Below are positions 40,288 through 45,368 of a stretch of DNA of 45,368 nucleotides, piece after piece. Within the stretch, counting starts at the first letter, position 1, and the number at the start of each line of letters is the position of its first letter. Source of the stretch: an uncultured Lachnospiraceae bacterium. GTDB lineage: Bacteria; Bacillota; Clostridia; Lachnospirales; Lachnospiraceae. The stretch is taken from the NCBI GenBank assembly GCA_910583835.1, contig CAJTYM010000034.1:1-45368 (forward strand). Reading direction: 5' to 3'. The notes under the pieces were generated by a model that made no database searches, was not told the origin of the DNA, and saw nothing but the letters and a program-made list of their open reading frames with translations. A program made the translations under genes and the position numbers.

Positions 40288-40878
40288 ATGAAAAAAGGAA
40301 AGAGCGGGCAACAGAAGATGGACCATGATTTAAACCAGTATCTTATCAGGGAGTATGAAAAACTGGATTCCGGGATGGAGCAGAGGGAATTTTCAGAAAC
40401 CATGCGTTTCCTTATGATGGCGAAAGAAAAAGATTTTTCCGATTATTATTCTAAAAAGAGCCTGATGGGACGGGAATTTTATTCAGTGATGGACACACTC
40501 TATGGGCTGAACAACCTCTGGATGCTTTCCGGATTTATCCGCCAGAACCAGCAGGTTTTATTGCGGGAAACCCAGGAGGGTACAGAATACCGGAAGAAAC
40601 CGGATTTTACAGAAATCTGCAGGATTGGGAAAGACACCATGCTGTCCCGGATGTTCCAGGTCTTGGGGAAATTCCATCTGGATGAATATGTAGCAGAAGA
40701 TACAGATTATACCATAATCACCCGCAGAGTAAAGGCATATGCAGTTACAACAGGAAGTGGGAAAACCGTACCACAGATTATGCTGCAGGGGAACTGGGTA
40801 AAGAAATGGGGATTTGAAGCAGGGAGCAGTGTACGGGTAGAGTGCTTCCCCAATAAGCTGGTTATCCTGAAAGAATAA
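40288..40878 (+). CDS. SymE-like (AbrB-fold) protein, copy 1
   Basis: A 196-residue protein. The C-terminal about 40 residues (VPQIMLQGNWVKKWGFEAGSSVRV..NKLVILKE in outline) match the SymE toxin / SpoVT-AbrB-like pattern PxIxLxGxWLxxxGFxxGxxVxV. The N-terminal 150 residues are mostly helical and not recognised. SymE was described in E. coli as an SOS-induced toxin controlled by an antisense RNA, and later reported as nucleic-acid binding. This version is longer and is followed by an Rpn-type nuclease under its own promoter. Ribosome site is weak (GGAAAG). An almost identical copy lies at 42282-42872. Function here is unknown; a regulator or toxin are both possible. Confidence 0.55.
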   Translation: MKKGKSGQQKMDHDLNQYLIREYEKLDSGMEQREFSETMRFLMMAKEKDFSDYYSKKSLMGREFYSVMDTLYGLNNLWMLSGFIRQNQQVLLRETQEGTEYRKKPDFTEICRIGKDTMLSRMFQVLGKFHLDEYVAEDTDYTIITRRVKAYAVTTGSGKTVPQIMLQGNWVKKWGFEAGSSVRVECFPNKLVILKE

Positions 40879-40905
40879 AAACCATAAAAGCAAAGGCATA
40901 GATGA

Positions 40906-40934
40906 TTGTAATTTGGCCGGGGACTGTGTATAAT
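40906..40934 (+). promoter_or_regulatory. sigma-A promoter of Rpn nuclease copy 1
   Basis: TTGTAA (40906-40911), 17 bases, TATAAT (40929-40934). The same promoter, with a few spacer changes, stands before copy 2 and before the decayed copy at 45 kb. Confidence 0.8.
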
Positions 40935-41010
40935 AGAACCATAAGAAAAAGCAGCTTTATAGAAGATACAGTTTCCCGGCAAGGAGTGACAGAAAGCAGG
41001 TTAAAATAAT

Positions 41011-41841
41011 ATGAATGGCAATGAAAAAGAGCAGATGGAAAGTATGGAAGACAGACAAAGAAGCTGGGAAGAATTAGGCATATCCAATGATTTCCTGTTT
41101 GGGAAAGTCATGCAGAACCCGGAACTGTGTAAAGAATTACTGCAGAGGATTCTGCCGGATTTAAAGATAGACCACATAGAATACCCGGAGTTACAGAAAA
41201 GCATTGAGCAGGACAGGGATGCCCACGGAATAAGGCTGGATGTGTATGTAAAGGACGATAAAGAAACAGTTTATGACATAGAAATGCAGGTAAGCAATAC
41301 AAAGGAGCTTCCCAAAAGGAGCAGATATTATCAGAGTATGATAGATTTACAGCTCATTGATAAGAAACAGTATTACAAAAGGCTGAACCGGAGTTACATC
41401 ATATTTATCTGCCCGTTTGATTTATACGATAAAGGGCGACATATTTATACCTTTGAAAATATCTGTAAAGAGGATAATAGTGTTTCCATGGGGGATGAAG
41501 CGGTAAAAATATTCCTCAACACGGAAGGGACACTGGATGATGTCAGTAAAGAATTAATGGCATTTTTGGATTATGTGGCGGGGAGGAAGCCGGATGATAC
41601 AGAGGATTCTTATGTAAAAAAACTGGAAGAAGCGATAAAAAAAGCAAAGAGAAACAGGGAATGGAGGCATGAATATATGACGTTGTTAATGCGTGACCAG
41701 GAGAATCAGGAAATTGGAGAAGATAAGATGGCCAAACTGATAATGTTATTAAATGAAGACGGACGGTTATCTGATATTCTCAGGGTATCACAGGATAAAG
41801 AATACCGCCAAAAACTTTATGTGGAGTATCATATTAGCTAA
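41011..41841 (+). CDS. Rpn / PD-(D/E)XK-family nuclease, copy 1
   Basis: A 276-residue member of the PD-(D/E)XK 'transposase/recombination-promoting nuclease' family, very common in Lachnospiraceae and related to RpnA-E of E. coli, which are DNA endonucleases stimulating RecA-independent recombination. The nuclease core is visible: NDFLFGKVMQ near 26-35, then Asp77 in IRLDVYV, and the D-(x)-E-x-Q variant of the catalytic motif in YDIEMQ (Glu91, Gln93). SRYYQSMIDLQLI near 103 and the late NREWRHEYMTLLMRDQEN near 213 are family features. It has its own promoter, and a terminator follows. Its C-terminal tail differs from copies 2 and 3. Confidence 0.85.
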   Translation: MNGNEKEQMESMEDRQRSWEELGISNDFLFGKVMQNPELCKELLQRILPDLKIDHIEYPELQKSIEQDRDAHGIRLDVYVKDDKETVYDIEMQVSNTKELPKRSRYYQSMIDLQLIDKKQYYKRLNRSYIIFICPFDLYDKGRHIYTFENICKEDNSVSMGDEAVKIFLNTEGTLDDVSKELMAFLDYVAGRKPDDTEDSYVKKLEEAIKKAKRNREWRHEYMTLLMRDQENQEIGEDKMAKLIMLLNEDGRLSDILRVSQDKEYRQKLYVEYHIS

Positions 41842-41854
41842 GAGAGAAAGTAAC

Positions 41855-41885
41855 AGGCAGAGCATACCGAAATGTTCTGCCTTAT
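41855..41885 (+). terminator. terminator after Rpn copy 1
   Basis: GGCAGAGCAT pairs with ATGTTCTGCC (one G-T) and is followed by TTATT. The same structure ends copy 2. Confidence 0.65.
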
Positions 41886-41941
41886 TGCATTTCATATTTA
41901 TATGAGATGACAATGTTTCAAAAAGATTCATTTTTAAGCAA

Positions 41942-41967
41942 TTTACGCACTTGGGCACGTTATGGAG
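41942..41967. repeat. element-end repeat adjoining site 2
   Basis: A 26-bp segment containing ACGCACTTGGGCACGTTATG occurs here and, with one change (C to T), at 44351-44376. It does not occur before site 1, so it probably marks the distal end of each inserted unit. Confidence 0.65.
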
Positions 41968-41989
41968 AGCCATATCACAAGTAAGGGCG
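41967..41989. repeat. attachment-like site 2
   Basis: An exact 23-base repeat of site 1 (core CATATCACAAGTAAGGGCG). Read in the right frame with the adjoining element end it spells RYGEPYHK-stop, again an rlmH-like terminus. Confidence 0.7.
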
Positions 41990-42266
41990 GAAAGAGATAC
42001 CAAAGGAAGCAGTGAGGGGAATCTTAAAGAATTTCAGCAGCGTCTTATCCGTTGATATAGGCCGAACTATACGGAAGAGGTTACTGCACCTGTTAATAGA
42101 GGAAATCACCATAGGCAGGGACAGGAACATAGATTCCATAAAACTGAAACTTTCTGACGAGTTAATCAGGTTCTTACAAAACAATGGCGGCACACCACCA
42201 GACGGTGCGCCGTCTGTTTTTATGTTTCAGGAATTTGGGATAAAATCACTGGAACTTGTGATATAG
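41985..42266 (+). pseudogene. serine recombinase C-terminal remnant, copy 2
   Basis: Same length and frame as copy 1. The first 140 bases differ at roughly a dozen positions from copy 1; from about base 42125 onward the two are identical. It too begins exactly at the attachment-like site and lacks every upstream domain. An identical terminator-like hairpin is present (42199-42221). Confidence 0.55.
42199..42221 (+). terminator. terminator-like hairpin inside recombinase remnant 2
   Basis: CAGACGG-TGCG-CCGTCTG then TTTTT, identical to that in copy 1. Confidence 0.6.
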
Positions 42267-42281
42267 GAAAGCGGTACAAAA

Positions 42282-42872
42282 ATGAAAAAAGGAAAGAGCG
42301 GGCAACAGAAGATGGACCATGATTTAAACCAGTATCTTATCAGGGAGTATGAAAAACTGGATTCCGGGATGGAGCAGAGGGAATTTTCAGAAACCATGCG
42401 TTTCCTTATGATGGCGAAAGAAAAAGATTTTTCCGATTATTATTCTAAAAAGAGCCTGATGGGACGGGAATTTTATTCAGTGATGGACACACTCTATGGG
42501 CTGAACAACCTCTGGATGCTTTCCGGATTTATCCGCCAGAACCAGCAGGTTTTATTGCGGGAAACCCAGGAGGGTACAGAATACCGGAAGAAACCGGATT
42601 TTACAGAAATCTGCAGGATTGGGAAAGACACCATGCTGTCCCGGATGTTCCAGGTCTTGGGGAAATTCCATCTGGATGAATATGTAGCAGAAGATACAGA
42701 TTATACCATAATCACCCGCAGAGTAAAGGCATATGCAGTTACAACAGGAAGTGGGAAAACCGTACCACAGATTATGCTGCAGGGGAACTGGGTAAAGAAA
42801 TGGGGATTTGAAGCAGGGAGCAGTGTACGGGTAGAGTGCTTCCCCAATAAGCTGGTTATTTTGAAAGAATAA
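42282..42872 (+). CDS. SymE-like (AbrB-fold) protein, copy 2
   Basis: The protein is identical to copy 1 over all 196 residues. At DNA level I see only two silent differences, both in the last codons (ATC/ATT and CTG/TTG). The block of near identity runs from within the recombinase remnant to the end of this gene, whereas both flanks are diverged. That suggests recent gene conversion or exchange of this segment rather than simple duplication of the whole cassette. Confidence 0.55.
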   Translation: MKKGKSGQQKMDHDLNQYLIREYEKLDSGMEQREFSETMRFLMMAKEKDFSDYYSKKSLMGREFYSVMDTLYGLNNLWMLSGFIRQNQQVLLRETQEGTEYRKKPDFTEICRIGKDTMLSRMFQVLGKFHLDEYVAEDTDYTIITRRVKAYAVTTGSGKTVPQIMLQGNWVKKWGFEAGSSVRVECFPNKLVILKE

Positions 42873-42899
42873 AAACCATAAAAGCAGAGGCATGGATGA

Positions 42900-42928
42900 T
42901 TGTAATTTAGCCGGGGACTGTGTATAAT
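42900..42928 (+). promoter_or_regulatory. sigma-A promoter of Rpn nuclease copy 2
   Basis: TTGTAA (42900-42905), 17 bases, TATAAT (42923-42928), as before copy 1. Confidence 0.8.
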
Positions 42929-43006
42929 AGAACTATAAAAGAAAGCAGCTTTATGGAAGATACAGTTTCCCGGCATAGGAAGTGACAGAAAGCAGGTTAA
43001 AATAAT

Positions 43007-43840
43007 ATGAATGGCAATGAAAAAGAGCCGATAGAAAATATAGAAGACAGCCAAACAAGCTGGGAGGAATTAGGCATATCCAATGACTTCCTGTTTGGGA
43101 AAGTCATGCAGGATGCGGAGCTGTGTAAAGAATTACTGCAGAGGATTCTGCCGGATTTGAAGATTGACCATGTGGAATATCCTGAACTGCAAAAGACAAT
43201 AAAAGGGGATTTTGACGCAAAGGGTGTCCGTTTGGATGCATATGTAAATGATGGGCAAGGTACTGTATATGACATAGAAATGCAGGCTGTTACCTCAAAA
43301 TATTTACCAAAGAGAACCAGATACTACCAAAGCATGATAGATTTGCAGTTAGTTGATAAAGGGCAGGATTACGATACTTTAAATAATAGCTATATTATCT
43401 TTATCTGCCTGTCAGACTTATTTGGGAAAAACCGTTATATGTATACCTTTGAGAATGTCTGTGAAGAAGATTCAGAGGTTATATTAAATGATGGGGCAAA
43501 GAAAGTTTTCCTGAATGCGGATGGAAAGAATGGGACTGTTAGTGAGGAATTAAAAGCGTTCCTGGATTACGTGGCAGGCAGACCATCAGAAGATACATTT
43601 GTGAAGAAACTGAAACATGCAGTGGAACAGGCGAAGGAGAATCGGGAATGGAGGCATGAATATATGACGTTGTTAATGCGTGACAGGGAAAATCGAAAAA
43701 TTGGGGAAAAACATGGAGAAGAAAAGATGTTTTTATTGATGGAAAGATTGATAGAAGATGGGTGCTTTGATGATATTGCAAGAATGAAAACAGATATTGA
43801 GTATCGTCACAAACTTTATGTAAAGTACAATATTATTTAA
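43007..43840 (+). CDS. Rpn / PD-(D/E)XK-family nuclease, copy 2
   Basis: A 277-residue paralogue of copy 1 with the same core: NDFLFGKVMQ near 26, VRLDAYV with the catalytic Asp near 77, and YDIEMQ near 89-94. The first 60 residues and the NREWRHEYMTLLMRD segment are nearly identical to copy 1; the middle third and the C-terminal tail (EKMFLLMERLIEDGCFDDIARMKTD in outline) diverge strongly. Mosaic divergence with conserved ends suggests recombination among family members. It carries its own promoter and terminator. Confidence 0.85.
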   Translation: MNGNEKEPIENIEDSQTSWEELGISNDFLFGKVMQDAELCKELLQRILPDLKIDHVEYPELQKTIKGDFDAKGVRLDAYVNDGQGTVYDIEMQAVTSKYLPKRTRYYQSMIDLQLVDKGQDYDTLNNSYIIFICLSDLFGKNRYMYTFENVCEEDSEVILNDGAKKVFLNADGKNGTVSEELKAFLDYVAGRPSEDTFVKKLKHAVEQAKENREWRHEYMTLLMRDRENRKIGEKHGEEKMFLLMERLIEDGCFDDIARMKTDIEYRHKLYVKYNII

Positions 43841-43853
43841 GAAAGACAATAAC

Positions 43854-43885
43854 AGGCAGAGCATACCAAAATGTTCTGCCTTATT
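43854..43885 (+). terminator. terminator after Rpn copy 2
   Basis: GGCAGAGCAT pairs with ATGTTCTGCC, followed by TTATT, as after copy 1. Confidence 0.65.
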
Positions 43886-43920
43886 GCATTTCATATTTAT
43901 ATGAGATGATAATGTTTTAA

Positions 43921-44295
43921 AAAGATTCTTCAGAGGTTATCTTAAATGATGGGGCAAGGAAAGTTTTCCTGAATGCGGATGGAAAGAATGGGGCTGTTAG
44001 TGAGGAATTAAAAGCGTTCCTGGATTACGTGGCAGGCAGACCATCAGAAGATACATTTGTGAAGAAACTGAAACATGCAGTGGAACAGGCGAAGAAGAAT
44101 CGGGAATGGAGGCATGAATATATGACGTTGTTAATGAGAAATCAGGAGAATGTGGAAAAAGGAAGAGAACAGGGAATATTGGGAATGATATCAGCATTGA
44201 GGGATTTAGATATACCAGATAGTATGATATTGCAAAAATTACAAGAAAAGTTTTTATTGACCAAAGAAGAGGCGCAGGAATATTTAAGATGTTGA
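43921..44295 (+). pseudogene. 5'-truncated Rpn-family nuclease, copy 3
   Basis: From 43921 the sequence repeats the C-terminal half of copy 2 (from DSEVILNDGAKKVFL) with few changes, but the nuclease core is missing and a stop lies just upstream (43918-43920). The first possible start is GTG 44029. The tail is different from copies 1 and 2 and ends ILQKLQEKFLLTKEEAQEYL, a common end in this family. The breakpoint falls in the conserved 3' flank of copy 2 after AAAAAGATTC. A terminator follows at 44301. Confidence 0.75.
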
Positions 44296-44300
44296 TTTGT

Positions 44301-44332
44301 AGGCAGGACATATCATTGTTCTGCCTGTTTTT
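44301..44332 (+). terminator. terminator after Rpn copy 3
   Basis: AGGCAG pairs with CTGCCT across a larger loop, followed by GTTTTTG. Confidence 0.65.
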
Positions 44333-44350
44333 GAATAATATTATGAGATT

Positions 44351-44397
44351 TTTACGCACTTGGGTACGTTATGGAGCACCGTATCACAAGTAAATGC
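44351..44397. repeat. element-end repeat and attachment-like site 3
   Basis: 44351-44376 repeats the 26-bp element end of site 2 with one change. It is followed by CCGTATCACAAGTAAATGCG, a variant of the site 1/2 core (TATCACAAGTAA kept). In frame it spells RYGAPYHK-stop. Bases from here to 44534 contain no other feature I recognise. Confidence 0.65.
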
Positions 44398-44534
44398 GAA
44401 AGGGAATAGAAGTTTCTGGGAATAAAAGAGAATAAGAGTTGTATTTTAACCCCATGGGAGTGTGTGGCGATTGTGACTTAAAGTTCTAAATGTGTAAAAT
44501 TAACTGTAAAAGAGAAAATGGAGAGGTTTTAGCT

Positions 44535-44924
44535 ATGTCAAATTTTGAAGTGATACATAGAGAAGAATCAATCTATGTGCAAAAAGAAACTGGTACAGAA
44601 GTCAACTATTATATTTTTGATGAATCTGAGATCCACCTGAATAAAATTATGCCGCATACCATTCAAGAATGGCATTTTCATGAAAAAATTGATGAAACCC
44701 TTTTAATCACAAGAGGAAAATTATTATGTAAATACATAGATGAAGATGGAATTGAAAAATCTTGCTATGCAGTAAGAAACGATATTATAAAAGTCCATGA
44801 TAGTATTCACACATTTGAGAATGATACAGATGATATAACTGAATTTATTGTATTTAGATTTGTGCCAGATGGAAGGGATAAAAGAGAGTTGATAAAGCAT
44901 GATAAAACAGTAGTTTTGCGTTAA
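44535..44924 (+). CDS. cupin-domain protein
   Basis: A 129-residue single-domain cupin. The metal-binding motif 1 is seen as EWHFHEKIDETLLITRG (His-x-His, then Glu) near 46-62, and motif 2 as VHDSIHTFEN near 88-97. Such small cupins bind a metal ion and act as enzymes, sugar-nucleotide isomerase-like proteins or sensor domains; nothing here decides. The start is ATG 44535 behind GGAGAGG; an upstream in-frame ATG has no ribosome site. It is AT-rich and lies beyond attachment-like site 3, between fragments of the Rpn array, so it may be cargo of a third unit. Confidence 0.75.
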   Translation: MSNFEVIHREESIYVQKETGTEVNYYIFDESEIHLNKIMPHTIQEWHFHEKIDETLLITRGKLLCKYIDEDGIEKSCYAVRNDIIKVHDSIHTFENDTDDITEFIVFRFVPDGRDKRELIKHDKTVVLR

Positions 44925-44991
44925 AACAGGAAAGGAAAATTATGAGAACGCATGGTACTATGCGACTTAAAAACCATAAAAGCACGAATGA

Positions 44992-45020
44992 TTGTAATTT
45001 AGTCAGGGACTGTGTATAAT
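44992..45020 (+). promoter_or_regulatory. orphan copy of the Rpn promoter
   Basis: TTGTAA (44992-44997), 17 bases, TATAAT (45015-45020), in the same AAACCATAAAAGC...GGACTGTG context as before Rpn copies 1 and 2. It now precedes only a decayed copy. Confidence 0.7.
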
Positions 45021-45083
45021 AGAAGCATACCTTAATTGCCCGCCTAAAAGGCGTGATATACGGTGTGCCCTTCGGGTATAAAA

Positions 45084-45323
45084 GAAGACTTCCTGTTTGG
45101 GAAAGTCCTGCAGAACCCGGAACTGTGTAAAGAATTACTGCAGAGGATTCTGCCGGATTTGGAGATAGACTATATAGAATAATACCTTTGAAAATATCTG
45201 TAAAGAGGATAATAGTGTTTCCATGGGGGAAGAAGCGGTGAAAGAAGCTTGGAGAAAAAAAGATGGCTAAACTGATAATATTACTAAATGAAGACGGTCG
45301 GTTATCAGATATTATTAGATAAT
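45084..45323 (+). pseudogene. decayed Rpn-family nuclease, copy 4
   Basis: Three separate pieces of copy 1 are joined with internal deletions. 45089-45178 equals the DFLFGKV...RILPDL segment and then stops; 45183-45242 equals TFENICKEDNSVSMG; 45249-45322 equals KMAKLI.LLNEDGRLSDI and then stops. The nuclease motif is lost. About 45030-45085 between promoter and fragment is unrelated sequence with small hairpins. The rest, to 45368, shows nothing recognisable. Confidence 0.75.
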
Positions 45324-45368
45324 ATGAAGTGACCTCACATTTGTAACAACGTGGATTTATCTGTATAC

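Noticed and set aside
1..45368. CRISPR array, tRNA or rRNA genes
   Set aside because: No regularly spaced direct repeats of 24-40 bases with unique spacers, and no tRNA cloverleaf or rRNA signature was seen. The repeats at 40-44 kb are about 2 kb apart and coding.

Overview
The window reads as chromosome of a Gram-positive anaerobe of the Clostridia, most likely Lachnospiraceae. This is inferred from the PolC-type replicative polymerase, the cmk-ispH-rpsA order, a sodium-pump decarboxylase operon, bactofilin, strong AGGAGG ribosome sites and moderate G+C. No species is claimed.

Region 1 (1-4.9 kb) is the right end of an integrated element: an AT-rich secreted InlB-repeat protein, a lipoprotein and a serine recombinase whose 3' end lies at the junction. 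The element cuts a D,D-carboxypeptidase gene, leaving a 5' fragment on the minus strand. Region 2 (5.4-9.3 kb) holds a metallophosphoesterase, scpA, scpB and an intact D,D-carboxypeptidase. Region 3 (9.3-14.8 kb) is an operon behind a good sigma-A promoter. It encodes an MmdA/12S-type carboxyltransferase, OadG-like subunit, biotin carrier, OadB-like sodium pump and an OadA/5S-type carboxyltransferase, so two different carboxyltransferases share one carrier and one pump. Region 4 (14.8-20.8 kb) carries an RpiR regulator, a BaiN/HI0933 flavoprotein, cmk, ispH overlapping rpsA, and cheR. Region 5 (20.9-25.2 kb) has a YprB-like nuclease and a copper module, csoR-copA, with a CsoR operator inside its promoter and a probable internal start that would release a CopZ chaperone from the end of copA.

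Region 6 (25.4-38.1 kb) contains a polysaccharide deacetylase and a bactofilin, then the conserved run pyrH-frr-uppS-cdsA-dxr-rseP-ispG-polC (nucleotide supply, ribosome recycling, isoprenoid and phospholipid precursors, site-2 protease, replication). xpt, a small membrane protein and rlmH follow.

Region 7 (39.97-45.37 kb) is the most unusual. The last codons of rlmH, the site used by staphylococcal SCC cassettes, are repeated twice more downstream at about 2 kb spacing. After the first two sites comes the same module: a C-terminal remnant of what looks like a serine recombinase, a SymE-like protein and a PD-(D/E)XK (Rpn/PDDEXK-transposase family) nuclease. Two further Rpn copies are truncated or decayed, and a cupin gene lies past the third site. 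This looks like an SCC-like, rlmH-targeted tandem island that has lost its intact recombinase.

Two families of small repeats sit in the operon gaps. One is an approximately 84-bp element with a ribosome site and two hairpins whose stems covary between copies and which also encodes a conserved short peptide. The other is a set of IS66-like MITEs with GTAA ends and perfect 8-bp target duplications. No tRNA, rRNA or CRISPR array was seen.
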